From Luteibacter sp. UNCMF331Sha3.1 (lineage in GTDB: Bacteria; Pseudomonadota; Gammaproteobacteria; Xanthomonadales; Rhodanobacteraceae): 64,000 nt of DNA. Below, one piece after another: positions 43,084 to 52,000 of the stretch (position 1 is the stretch's first letter; every line of letters begins with the position of its first letter). The stretch lies in the NCBI RefSeq assembly GCF_900109915.1, contig NZ_FOBU01000001.1, positions 1,511,004-1,575,003 on the forward strand, given 5' to 3'. The notes under the pieces are model-generated. The model did no database searches, was not told the origin of the DNA, and saw only the letters and a program-made list of their open reading frames with translations. Position numbers and translations under genes: made by a program.

Positions 43084-43722
43084 TCAGGCGGCCGCCAGCG
43101 CGTGCGACCGGGCGAGCGCCGCGTCCTGCGCCACCGCCCGCACGATGGCCGGCCGCACCATGAAACGGGCCACGTAGGCTTCGAACGCATCGCGACGCGG
43201 CACGATGCCGAACTTCATCGTCCAGTCGAGCGAGCTCGCCCACAGGATGTCCGCCGCGGTGAAGCGCTCGCCGAAGAGCCACGGACCCGTCGCGAGCTGT
43301 GCCTCCACCTGGTCGATCACCATGTCGAAGCTGCCGTACGGGCACGTGGAAACCGGCGCGGCCGGATGCTTCATGAAGCGGTCCATCACCGCCGGCTCGA
43401 AGCAGGAGCCGTAGAACGACAGCCAGCGGAGGTACGGTCCGCGCAGCGGCTCGCCGATCACCGGCGCGAGCTGCGCTTCGGGGTAGAGGTCGGCCAGATA
43501 GGTGAAGATGGCCGGGCGTTCGGTCACGAGACCGCCCAGGTGCTCGATCGCCGGCACCTTGCCCATCGGGTTCACACGCAGGTACTTCGCCTCGCGCTGT
43601 TCGCCACGGGTCAGGTCCATCACGTGCAAGTCGTACTGCGCCCCGAGCTCCTCGAGCAGCATCAGCGTGCTTCCCGACCGGCTGTTGGGGGCGTGGTGGA
43701 AGGTGATCCGGCTGGTGTTCAT
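43084..43722 (-). CDS. glutathione S-transferase family protein
   Basis: A 212-residue protein with a thioredoxin-like N-terminal domain (ITFHHAPNSRSGSTLMLLEEL, Ser in the catalytic position, MGKVPAIEHLGGLVTERPAI) and an all-helical C-terminal domain (FGERFTAADILWASSLDW). Bacterial GSTs detoxify electrophiles with glutathione. AAGGGA lies eight bases before the ATG at 43722. The frame stays open upstream to an ATG at 43833, which would add 37 residues not typical for the family. The short form is therefore preferred, but the long form cannot be excluded. Confidence 0.82.
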   Translation of the reverse strand: MNTSRITFHHAPNSRSGSTLMLLEELGAQYDLHVMDLTRGEQREAKYLRVNPMGKVPAIEHLGGLVTERPAIFTYLADLYPEAQLAPVIGEPLRGPYLRWLSFYGSCFEPAVMDRFMKHPAAPVSTCPYGSFDMVIDQVEAQLATGPWLFGERFTAADILWASSLDWTMKFGIVPRRDAFEAYVARFMVRPAIVRAVAQDAALARSHALAAA

Positions 43723-43963
43723 GCGAGTGATTCCCTTGTCGTGGGTGGCGATCTGGTAAAGCCCGTCCATCAGCAGCCCGCGAAGGCGGACCGGTGTGTA
43801 GAGGTCGGTGATCCGTTCGAGCAGGCGATGCATGTCGTTGCCCCTTCCCGTGTCGGTAGGGAAAGTCTGCACGGGGGCTGCTGACACCGTTCTGTCAGCA
43901 GTCCCTCTGGCGCCGTTCACCCACCACGCGGACAATGCGTGTTCCCGTCCCAGAGCCCGGCCG

Positions 43964-44989
<1,026 letters not shown>

Positions 44990-45000
44990 TGCCTCCCCGG

Positions 45001-45021
45001 CCGGGCGGCGCCGCCGCCCGG
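45001..45021 (+). terminator. hairpin after fbp
   Basis: CCGGGCGGC (45001-45009) and GCCGCCCGG (45013-45021) form a 9-bp GC stem with a three-base loop, 12 bases after the fbp stop. There is no U-tract, so it may only slow transcription into the next gene. Confidence 0.5.
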
Positions 45022-45096
45022 CTTCCGCCATGAACCGGACACGTGGCCGCCGCGGCCGTGCCCGATGATCCGTCAGCCTCCGACACGGTAGTCCCC

Positions 45097-46020
45097 ATGC
45101 GTTCTCGTTCTTTCCGCTTCTGGCTCCCCCTGGTGCTGGCCGCGTGCCTCGCCGGCTGTTTCGGTGGAACCCGACCGGACACCCGTCCCGATACCGCCCT
45201 GCCCGTGCTCGCCGCGAAGCCGCGGATCGGTCTGGCCCTGGGCGGCGGCGCAGCCAAGGGTTTCGCGCATATCGGCGTCATCAAGATGCTGGAGGCCAGC
45301 GGCATCCATCCGGATGTCGTCTCGGGCACCAGCGCGGGCAGCGTCGTGGGCGCGCTCTATGCGAGCGGCATGGACGCGTTCCGCCTGCAGGAGCAGGCGT
45401 TCTCGCTCGACGAAGCCAGCATCCGCGACATGCGCCTTTTTTCAGGCGGCCTCGTGCAGGGCCAGAAGCTGCAGGATTACGTGAACCAGCTCGTCGGCAA
45501 CCGCCCGATCGAAAAGCTGCGCATTCCCTTCGCGGCCGTGGCCACGCAGCTGGAGAACGGCGAGCGGGCCACCTTCGTGCGCGGCAATACCGGCCAGGCC
45601 GTGCGCGCGTCGAGCAGCATCCCTGGCGTATTCGAACCCGTCGACATCTCGGGCCGGCATTTCGTCGACGGCGGCGTCGTCAGCCCCGTGCCCGTCGATG
45701 CGGCGCGCCAGCTCGGCGCCGACATCGTCATCGCGGTGGATATCTCCGCGCGGCCCGATGGCAAGAACCCGGACAGCATGGTCGGCATCGTCGGTCAGTC
45801 GATCACCATCATGGGTCGCAAGCTCGCCGAGCAGGAGCTCGCGCGTGCCGACATCGTGATCCGTCCGAAGGTCGGCCAGATCGGCCCGACGGACTTCGAT
45901 CAGAAGAACGTCGCGATCCTGGAAGGCGAGCGCGCGGCGCTCGCCGCGATGCCCGCCATCCGGGCGAAGATCGCCGAGAAGACGGCCGCCATGGGCAAAC
46001 CGCCCGTCCCGGCACACTGA
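45097..46020 (+). CDS. patatin-like phospholipase lipoprotein (RssA type)
   Basis: A 307-residue lipoprotein. The signal ends VLAACLAGCFGG, a lipobox with Cys near 20. The patatin domain has the oxyanion loop LGGGAAKGFAHIGV, the nucleophile GTSAGS and the catalytic Asp in VDGGVVSPVP. It should act as an esterase or phospholipase at the envelope. The in-frame start 18 codons upstream would bury the signal peptide, so 45097 is chosen. The stop abuts the end of the convergent TetR gene with no gap. Confidence 0.85.
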   Translation: MRSRSFRFWLPLVLAACLAGCFGGTRPDTRPDTALPVLAAKPRIGLALGGGAAKGFAHIGVIKMLEASGIHPDVVSGTSAGSVVGALYASGMDAFRLQEQAFSLDEASIRDMRLFSGGLVQGQKLQDYVNQLVGNRPIEKLRIPFAAVATQLENGERATFVRGNTGQAVRASSSIPGVFEPVDISGRHFVDGGVVSPVPVDAARQLGADIVIAVDISARPDGKNPDSMVGIVGQSITIMGRKLAEQELARADIVIRPKVGQIGPTDFDQKNVAILEGERAALAAMPAIRAKIAEKTAAMGKPPVPAH

Positions 46021-46605
46021 CTACCCCGCTTGCACGAGCTCCAGGGCCGATTGCCGGCCCAGCGAGAGGATTTCGTCCGACAGACCGTCATCGACCACGG
46101 CGCGCGACAGCGACAACGAGCCCACCAACGACGCGAAGACTGCCATCGCGAGCGTGCGACGGCGCTTGCCACGCACGCTGGCGGGTAACGTCGATGCGAT
46201 CAGCTCGACCATCTCCCCGTAGCCGTCGGTGAACGCTTCGCGCGTCTCCACCGGGCGGCGCGCCATTTCCGCCGACAATGCCGCGGCCACGCAGCCGCTT
46301 TCCGGCGTGTCGCGATGGTCGGCCGAGAGATAGGCGTTGATCAGCGCCCTGTAACGTTCGCCGCGCGACGCCGTGACTTTCGCGGCCATGCGCTCCATGG
46401 CGCACGTGGCGGCCACGGTCACGCTCTCGCGCACCAGATCTTCCTTCGACTCGAAGTGGTTGTAGAACCCGCCCTGGGTGAGACCCACATCGCCCATCAG
46501 GCTGACCACGCCGACGGCGTCGATGCCGTCCGCGCGAAAACGCTGTGCCGCTGCCTCGACGATCCGTTGCCGGGTCTGTTCTTTATGACCTTTCTCGTAA
46601 CGCAT
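46021..46605 (-). CDS. TetR family transcriptional regulator
   Basis: A 194-residue regulator. The N-terminal HTH is RQRIVEAAAQRFRADGIDAVGVVSLMGDVGLTQGGFYNHFESKEDLV. The ligand domain starts near residue 70 and includes a Cys (ESGCVAAAL) typical of the AcrR/NemR-like group. Such proteins repress efflux or detoxification genes on sensing electrophiles. The target is not clear, since neither neighbour is a typical pump. TACAAT (minus strand, 46648-46653) is a possible -10. It is divergent from the type IV effector locus. Confidence 0.85.
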   Translation of the reverse strand: MRYEKGHKEQTRQRIVEAAAQRFRADGIDAVGVVSLMGDVGLTQGGFYNHFESKEDLVRESVTVAATCAMERMAAKVTASRGERYRALINAYLSADHRDTPESGCVAAALSAEMARRPVETREAFTDGYGEMVELIASTLPASVRGKRRRTLAMAVFASLVGSLSLSRAVVDDGLSDEILSLGRQSALELVQAG

Positions 46606-46833
46606 GCTGCTTTCGCTCCCACGGGGAGTTCCCCCTGCCCGGGATCGATTGTAGCGAATCCTTGCGTATTGAAATGTCGGTATTTCGGCTATTGTCACGA
46701 GGGTTCGTCATGTGCATCGGTTGCGAATTGCCTCATGCCACCACCGCGCGAACGGTCGTCGATGCATTGATGTAAATCCCGCGTTTCCCGGCATTTCCCG
46801 ATCGGAACGACGATTCGCGAAACGCGCCGTGCC

Positions 46834-46853
46834 ACCATCCGCGCCCGGATGGT
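46834..46853 (+). promoter_or_regulatory. hairpin just upstream of the VirD4-like gene
   Basis: ACCATCCG and CGGATGGT form an 8-bp stem with a CGCC loop, ending 15 bases before the ATG at 46869 and next to the ribosome binding site AAGGAAAAGG. The rest of the 263-base gap (46606-46868) holds the TetR promoter and no recognisable gene. Confidence 0.35.
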
Positions 46854-46868
46854 AGTCAAGGAAAAGGC

Positions 46869-49250
46869 ATGAAGCCTTGGTGGTGGCGCCGCTTCGCGGT
46901 GCTGATGGGCGTGGGCGCCCTTGTCGTTTCGCCGTGGCTGGCAGGAGTGGGTATCCTCCTTTCGATCGGCGTGTCGCTCGATGAACTGCGCTACGGCATC
47001 GCATGGGACTATGCGCAGGTGCTCGAACAGCCCGGTTTCCGGCCAGTTGCCACACGCATGCGTGTAGCAGGGGCGTTCGGTGTGCTGGCTCTTCCTGCCA
47101 TCTGGGTGGCCTGGCTATGGCGCGAACGCGAGAGCTGGCGCTCGGTGCGTGACCGCCCACGTTCACCGTATTTCCTGCGGCCCGACGAGTTGCCTCGTGA
47201 CGGTACATGGTCGTATCCCGCGCAGCCGCCGCTCGCCCGCCGTGGTTTCCGGCACCTGCGCCAGCCGGCCGAGACGTCGCTGCTGATCGTCGCCGATCCG
47301 GTCGGCATCGCGGTGCCGACGCTGGGCGAGGCCGTGCTGGCGGCGACCGGACCGCTGCTGGTCGTCGACTTCGATGACATCCTCTACCGCCAGACCTCTG
47401 CGCGACGCCGACGCGAACACGAAATCGTCCGGCTCGCCCCGTTCGGCGGTGGCCTGCCGTGGAACCCGCTGGCGGCGGTGTGGACGGCGCAAGGCATCGA
47501 CGACCTCGCCCTGAGAGCGCTGGCCGACTGCTGGTTTCCGGAGCGGCGGCGCATGGAGCGGGCGTTCGCGAGTCAGGTGCACGCCGCGTTCGCCACACTC
47601 GTGCACGCGGTGGACGAGACGCTGCGCGCGGACGGCGAACGCGTGCCACCCGCACCGGGCGATCTGTGCCGCCTGCTCGCGCCATGGGCAGGGCTGAATG
47701 CGCGAATGCTGGAAGCGCTGGCCGCGTTGCCGGCTCGGCGACCCGCCACGCGCGACGCCTTGCGATCACTCGCCGAGCTCGGCGACGAGCAGCTGAAGCC
47801 GATCAGCGATCGGCTGGCGGAATCGCTGCGCGTGTTCGCCTGCGACGATCTCGACGCGGGTACGCGTGGCCACGGCTTTACTTTTGCCGCGCATCGCGAC
47901 AGCACCATCTACCTGCACGTCCCGCTCGCGCGAAGCGGCGACGCCGTGCCGGTGATCGAGGCGTTCGTCGCGCAATGGCGTGCGGCGGTGCACTATGCGG
48001 ACGCTGCGGTCGTGATCCATGCACTGGACGTGTTCCCGCCGCTGCCCTGCGCCACCGCGCCCGACGACAAGCTGCGTTACCTCGCCTCGACCAGCTCGCT
48101 TGCGGGCCTGTTCATGCACGACGGCGACGCACCCGCGATCAGCCGACGCTTCGCCTGCCTGGCGTGGCACGCCGGAAGCGACCTCAAGCGCGCGCGTGTC
48201 GAAGCGAACGCGCTGCAGACGTACACGAGCCATCGAAGCACATCGCGCGAGGCGAAGTGCCCCGAGCCACCCGGTGCCGACGACCTGCGCAAGCTTCGTC
48301 GAGGCGAGCAACTGATCTTCGCCCCCGGCCTTTCGCACGCCGTGCGCTGCCCGAGGCCCGTCTTCTATCGCCGCTCGTTACCCGCACCCACACCCGAACA
48401 AGGAGCGTCCATGCCCTTTCCCAAGTCACTCGCCACCCTCGTGGCGACGCTGATCACCGCCTGCTCGTCGCCGGCGCAGACCGAAGAGGCGCCGGTGGCC
48501 TCGTCCAAGGCCGATGCGTGCCGGATGGTGCCCTTCGCCGAGCGCACGTCGGTATCGGTGCGTGGCGCCAACCTCGGACCGAAGCGATTTTGTTTGCTGG
48601 AGCGGTTGTTCAACGGCCCGTGGCGACCGACAGGGAACACGATCGGTTTCATGCTCAATTGGCCGACGCTGGAACCGCCGCCGCTGAACTTCGACTACAT
48701 GGCAAATCAGGAGGCCTTTCTGTCGACGCTGGGCGTCAGCGTCGACTGGATCGAACGCCTCTCGGACGAGGCATATCGGCAGTATCCAAGGAACTGGATC
48801 GAGCCGCTCTTCCCCAATGACCCGAACGATCTGGTGCGTCCCATGGACAACCTGCACCTGCGTAATAAAGGCGCACCGATGCACGGACTAACACCGTACT
48901 ACGCCGATCTTCCTGCCATCAGGAGTTACTTTGAAGACCGCGATGGCCCCGATACAACGGCGGGCAGGCCCGAACGCCAGCTCGACTGGTTCGTCGACAT
49001 GGGACCCGAAGACATTCCGCGCACGGTGATCAAATGTTCGGTCAAGGAAGTTCCTGACGGTGTGCGACTCGAACATGGCCGCCTGGTCCATCAGCCGGAG
49101 GTGTTCCGCCGAGCGACCTGTGACCATTACTTCCTGCTGCCGGAGTACAAGGCGACCGTCAACCTGATGTATCAGCGGATCATGATGCCGGACTGGAAGC
49201 GCATCGAAGACCGGATCCGCACCTTGCTGCGTAACGGAGAACTCAACTGA
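46869..49250 (+). CDS. degenerate VirD4/TraG-like protein, open in frame through the downstream lipoprotein
   Basis: The frame runs 793 residues with no stop. Residues 1-514 match the layout of a type IV coupling protein: two N-terminal transmembrane helices (about 12-35 and 67-87), a region corresponding to the nucleotide-binding start, a NPLAAVW segment, STIYLHVPLA near 345 and YLASTSSLAGLF near 410. At the Walker A position (residues 141-149) there is VADPVGIAV instead of GxxGxGKS, and the Walker B acidic pair is missing (VVIHALDVFPPL). ATP hydrolysis is therefore unlikely. Residues 515-793 are the lipoprotein annotated separately. Whether the two are made as one chain is not known. Confidence 0.6.
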   Translation: MKPWWWRRFAVLMGVGALVVSPWLAGVGILLSIGVSLDELRYGIAWDYAQVLEQPGFRPVATRMRVAGAFGVLALPAIWVAWLWRERESWRSVRDRPRSPYFLRPDELPRDGTWSYPAQPPLARRGFRHLRQPAETSLLIVADPVGIAVPTLGEAVLAATGPLLVVDFDDILYRQTSARRRREHEIVRLAPFGGGLPWNPLAAVWTAQGIDDLALRALADCWFPERRRMERAFASQVHAAFATLVHAVDETLRADGERVPPAPGDLCRLLAPWAGLNARMLEALAALPARRPATRDALRSLAELGDEQLKPISDRLAESLRVFACDDLDAGTRGHGFTFAAHRDSTIYLHVPLARSGDAVPVIEAFVAQWRAAVHYADAAVVIHALDVFPPLPCATAPDDKLRYLASTSSLAGLFMHDGDAPAISRRFACLAWHAGSDLKRARVEANALQTYTSHRSTSREAKCPEPPGADDLRKLRRGEQLIFAPGLSHAVRCPRPVFYRRSLPAPTPEQGASMPFPKSLATLVATLITACSSPAQTEEAPVASSKADACRMVPFAERTSVSVRGANLGPKRFCLLERLFNGPWRPTGNTIGFMLNWPTLEPPPLNFDYMANQEAFLSTLGVSVDWIERLSDEAYRQYPRNWIEPLFPNDPNDLVRPMDNLHLRNKGAPMHGLTPYYADLPAIRSYFEDRDGPDTTAGRPERQLDWFVDMGPEDIPRTVIKCSVKEVPDGVRLEHGRLVHQPEVFRRATCDHYFLLPEYKATVNLMYQRIMMPDWKRIEDRIRTLLRNGELN
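48411..49250 (+). CDS. lipoprotein, probable immunity protein of the type IV effector
   Basis: A 279-residue product of an internal start in the same frame as the VirD4-like region. A perfect AAGGAG lies six bases before the ATG at 48411, and the first residues form a lipoprotein signal with Cys18 in LITAC. The mature part has conserved-looking blocks (RFCLLERLFNGPWRPTG, PRTVIKCSVKEVPDGV, CDHYFLLPEYKATVNLMYQR) of no known fold. Position immediately before a XVIPCD effector and periplasmic lipid anchoring both fit known X-Tfi immunity proteins, which block effectors delivered by sister cells. The stop overlaps the effector start by one base (TGATG). Confidence 0.65.
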   Translation: MPFPKSLATLVATLITACSSPAQTEEAPVASSKADACRMVPFAERTSVSVRGANLGPKRFCLLERLFNGPWRPTGNTIGFMLNWPTLEPPPLNFDYMANQEAFLSTLGVSVDWIERLSDEAYRQYPRNWIEPLFPNDPNDLVRPMDNLHLRNKGAPMHGLTPYYADLPAIRSYFEDRDGPDTTAGRPERQLDWFVDMGPEDIPRTVIKCSVKEVPDGVRLEHGRLVHQPEVFRRATCDHYFLLPEYKATVNLMYQRIMMPDWKRIEDRIRTLLRNGELN

Positions 49251-50581
49251 TGCACGGACGCCCCGGATTGACCGCGAAGGATATGTATGTCCTTCGCCAT
49301 TACGCGGATCACGGCAATCGCGAGCTTTACTGGAATTACCTTGCCCAGCAACCGGGCAACGACGGCTACGGTCAGCTCGCGCTGGGCGTGGTGCGCAACG
49401 ACAACATGCCCGGCGCCACGGCCAATGTTTATGCGCAGAATTACGCCCGCGATTATCATCAGAAGACCTTCACCGAGCGCGAGTGGGACAACTTCGGCAT
49501 CGATCTCATTCAGCGCGACCTCGCGTTCCGGCAAAAACATCTGGAAAAGGATGAAAGCGAGAAGGCACTCAACCTTCCCGCCGATGAGGTGCAGAAGGCG
49601 CACGAGGGGGCTTTCAACAATCTCGGCATCGACGCTGACGCATGGACCCCGAACAGACTTATGAACGCTGCCCGCCAGAAGGGCGAAGCCGAAGCGACTC
49701 ATCGCATTGCCATCATCGAGAGCTACGGCGGGCGCATCCCCGATCCGGAGGCGTTCACGAAGCACGTCATCGACGAGCACCTGGAAGCAGTCTGGTCGAA
49801 CATGCTCGATAACGGATGCGAAGGGATCCCGCGCGCTGTCAGTACAACAAGAACCACCATCGGCGCAGACGCAATGTCCTGGGGTGGTACCGCGTCGTAT
49901 CTATGGGATATGGGCCAAGCCTACCGAGGCGCCGCGAGCGAACTCCCCAACACCAATCCTCACGACATCGGGCGCGCCAACCGCCATTTCGTGCGCAGTC
50001 ATGAGCATGGCGATTGGGTCGAGACGCATCCCACACCCGCGCTGGGCATGGAACCGCGTGTGACGATCCCTATCGACGAGCCGACGCGACGATGGCTGGA
50101 GGACACCCATCAGCTCCGCCACGAACGCGAAGCCGCACACGACGCCTTCCACCCGGACGACCCCGGCAAGCACATCCCGTCGCCGCACCCGCTCGCGTCG
50201 ACGGGACCACGTTCAACCTTACCCGTCGCGGGCGACGATCCGATCTACGCCGCGATCCGCCATCAGCTGCCCATCGAGGTCACCGACGACAAGGCCGCCG
50301 AAGCCGCGCTGATGGCCCGCCGCGCCGGTATCCACGACGCGGATCACCTGCCACTCGTCGATCTGGATGCCAACGACATGATCGTCTGCGGCACCTGGCA
50401 GGGACGCCCCGTCTTCATGCTCGATGCCGCGAGCCCGGCACCGCCGCGCGAAGAGAGCCTCGAACAGGCCGCGCAACTCGATCAGCAGGCGCAGATGCAG
50501 CAGGACATGCAGATGCAACAGCAGATGCAGATGGACATGCAGGCCGTCGCGCAAGGGCCTTTGCTGAGTCTGAGCCTTTGA
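49250..50581 (+). CDS. X-T4SS antibacterial effector with C-terminal XVIPCD-like domain
   Basis: A 443-residue protein. The N-terminal region (LTAKDMYVLRHYADHGNRELYWNY, about residues 5-130) is a domain I do not recognise as a known enzyme. Residues 310-443 fit the Xanthomonas VirD4-interacting protein conserved domain: a proline-rich link (HPDDPGKHIPSPHP), DDPIYAAIRHQLP at 329-341, ADHLPLV at 364-370, GRPVFMLDAAS, and a Gln/Met-rich tail (412-433). XVIPCD is the signal that docks effectors to VirD4 for contact-dependent killing. It starts one base inside the lipoprotein stop with GGAG upstream. Base composition around 49,650-50,000 is more AT-rich than the flanks, suggesting transfer. Confidence 0.75.
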   Translation: MHGRPGLTAKDMYVLRHYADHGNRELYWNYLAQQPGNDGYGQLALGVVRNDNMPGATANVYAQNYARDYHQKTFTEREWDNFGIDLIQRDLAFRQKHLEKDESEKALNLPADEVQKAHEGAFNNLGIDADAWTPNRLMNAARQKGEAEATHRIAIIESYGGRIPDPEAFTKHVIDEHLEAVWSNMLDNGCEGIPRAVSTTRTTIGADAMSWGGTASYLWDMGQAYRGAASELPNTNPHDIGRANRHFVRSHEHGDWVETHPTPALGMEPRVTIPIDEPTRRWLEDTHQLRHEREAAHDAFHPDDPGKHIPSPHPLASTGPRSTLPVAGDDPIYAAIRHQLPIEVTDDKAAEAALMARRAGIHDADHLPLVDLDANDMIVCGTWQGRPVFMLDAASPAPPREESLEQAAQLDQQAQMQQDMQMQQQMQMDMQAVAQGPLLSLSL

Positions 50582-50695
50582 GTCGATGGTTTCTGTCGCG
50601 CAGCGACCAGCGTCGAGACCATCGGCGGTCGTGCTCGCTCATGGGTGGGTCGCTGGCGAGCACCCTTCGCGCACGAGTGCGCTCCCACAGGCTGC
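50582..50695. repeat. hairpin and REP-like remnant after the effector gene
   Basis: CGATGGT (50584-50590) pairs with ACCATCG (50618-50624) around a long loop and may terminate the effector transcript. It is followed by GGGTGGGTCGCTGGCGAGCACCC and TGCGCTCCCACAGG, which resemble broken units of the GTGGGAGC repeat family seen elsewhere in the window. Confidence 0.45.
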
Positions 50696-52000
50696 CTAGT
50701 TTTCGCGACGCTTCGCGACGTCGGCGGGCGTTACCTCACCCGTCTTTCCACCGAAGTGCCTGATCACGTAGTTCGCCAGCGCCGCGACCTCGGTATCGCT
50801 ATAGGCATGGCCGAAGGCCGGCATGTAAACGTCGTTCTCGCCGATACGCATCTTCACGCCTTCGAGGATCGCCTCCGTGACGTTGGCGCCCTTCGGGTCG
50901 TTGACGCCGCGCGTGCCGGCGAGGCTCGCGTAGGCGGTCTGTTGTCCCGCGCCGTTGAACTGGTGGCAGCTCGCACAGGCACCCTCGAAAAGACGCAGAC
51001 CGTCCGCATCGGCCATGGCGTCGTCGGCGCCCGGCGCCACGGCGCTCGATGCCGCCATCGTCTTCGGCGCCGGGTCGACGACGATCGGATCGTCGCCTTC
51101 GCGGGCCGGCACGGTCCGCAACCACGTCACCAGTGCCGCAGTGTCTTCCGGTTTCAGATACTGCAGGCTGTATTCGATCGCCTCGCCCATGGGGCCGGCG
51201 GCCGACGCGTGCCCCTGGGTGTGACCCGTGCGCAGGTATTGCGTGAGCGCCTCGTCGGACCATTTGCCGATGCCGTGCGTGGGGTCGGACGTGATGTTGT
51301 ACGCGCGCCAGCCCTGCACGACCTCACCCGCCAGCGCTTCGCCGTGCTTGAGCGCGAAACCGAAGTTGCGCGGCGTGTGGCACTCGGCGCAGTGCCCGAG
51401 CGGACCGGCGAGATACGCGCCCGCGTTCCATTCGGGCGATCGCGACGCGTCGGCCTGGAAGCGCTGGCTGCGGAAGAACGCCGCATTCCAGAAGCCCATC
51501 GCCCAGCGCTGATTGAAGGGGAAACCAAGCTCATTGGGGCGTTCGGGCTGGCGGACGGGCGGCAGGCTGAAGAGATACGCCTTGATCGCCAGCACGTCGG
51601 CACGGCTCAGCTGGGTGTACGCCGTATACGGGAATGCGGGATAGAGGTGCTTGCCGTCCTTGCGGATGCCCTCGCGCACGGCGCGCACGAATTCGTCGTC
51701 GCTCCAGTCGCCGATGCCGGTTTCCTTGTCGGCGGTGATGTTCGACGAGTAGATCGTGCCGAACGGCAGCTTGAACGCGAGACCGCCGGCGAATGGCTTA
51801 CCGCCGTCGTGCGACGTGTGGCAGGCGACGCAGTCGGCCGCGCGCGTCAGGTACTCGCCGCGTGTGACGGGGTCCGCGTTGGCTGGCGCCCCCGCCAGTA
51901 CCGGTGCCGTACCGTCGTCGTGATCCGTGCGATTGAGGAAGACATACAGACCGGCGCCAACGATCAGCAGGACGACGACGAGGATGAGGAAACGTTTCAT
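50696..52000 (-). CDS. three-heme membrane cytochrome c (AdhB-like subunit)
   Basis: A 434-residue protein anchored by an N-terminal helix (FLILVVVLLIVGAGLYVFL). It has three CxxCH heme sites: CVACH at residue 57, CAECH near 210 and CASCH near 345. Such cytochromes accept electrons from periplasmic molybdenum or PQQ dehydrogenases and pass them to quinone or terminal oxidase. The start overlaps the stop of the molybdopterin subunit by four bases, so it is the electron acceptor of that enzyme. The gene order (Fe-S, Mo, cytochrome) is that of aldehyde- or isoquinoline-type oxidoreductases. Confidence 0.92.
   Translation of the reverse strand: MKRFLILVVVLLIVGAGLYVFLNRTDHDDGTAPVLAGAPANADPVTRGEYLTRAADCVACHTSHDGGKPFAGGLAFKLPFGTIYSSNITADKETGIGDWSDDEFVRAVREGIRKDGKHLYPAFPYTAYTQLSRADVLAIKAYLFSLPPVRQPERPNELGFPFNQRWAMGFWNAAFFRSQRFQADASRSPEWNAGAYLAGPLGHCAECHTPRNFGFALKHGEALAGEVVQGWRAYNITSDPTHGIGKWSDEALTQYLRTGHTQGHASAAGPMGEAIEYSLQYLKPEDTAALVTWLRTVPAREGDDPIVVDPAPKTMAASSAVAPGADDAMADADGLRLFEGACASCHQFNGAGQQTAYASLAGTRGVNDPKGANVTEAILEGVKMRIGENDVYMPAFGHAYSDTEVAALANYVIRHFGGKTGEVTPADVAKRREN

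Noticed and set aside
43723-43833. N-terminal extension of the GST starting at 43833
   Set aside because: The frame is open and an AGGGG stretch exists, but the added residues do not match the GST family and a good ribosome site precedes the shorter start. Kept only as an alternative.
40567-43884. A plus-strand open frame of about 1100 codons over the DUF885, YafY and GST genes
   Set aside because: It covers three recognisable genes on the other strand and has an Arg/His/Val-rich shadow composition.
45097-46605. Patatin lipoprotein and TetR regulator as a type VI effector-regulator pair
   Set aside because: The patatin protein is a standard RssA-like lipoprotein and no type VI genes or immunity gene are near.
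46606-46868. A small gene in the gap before the VirD4-like gene
   Set aside because: No frame with a ribosome site and plausible protein was found on either strand; the gap looks like promoter sequence.
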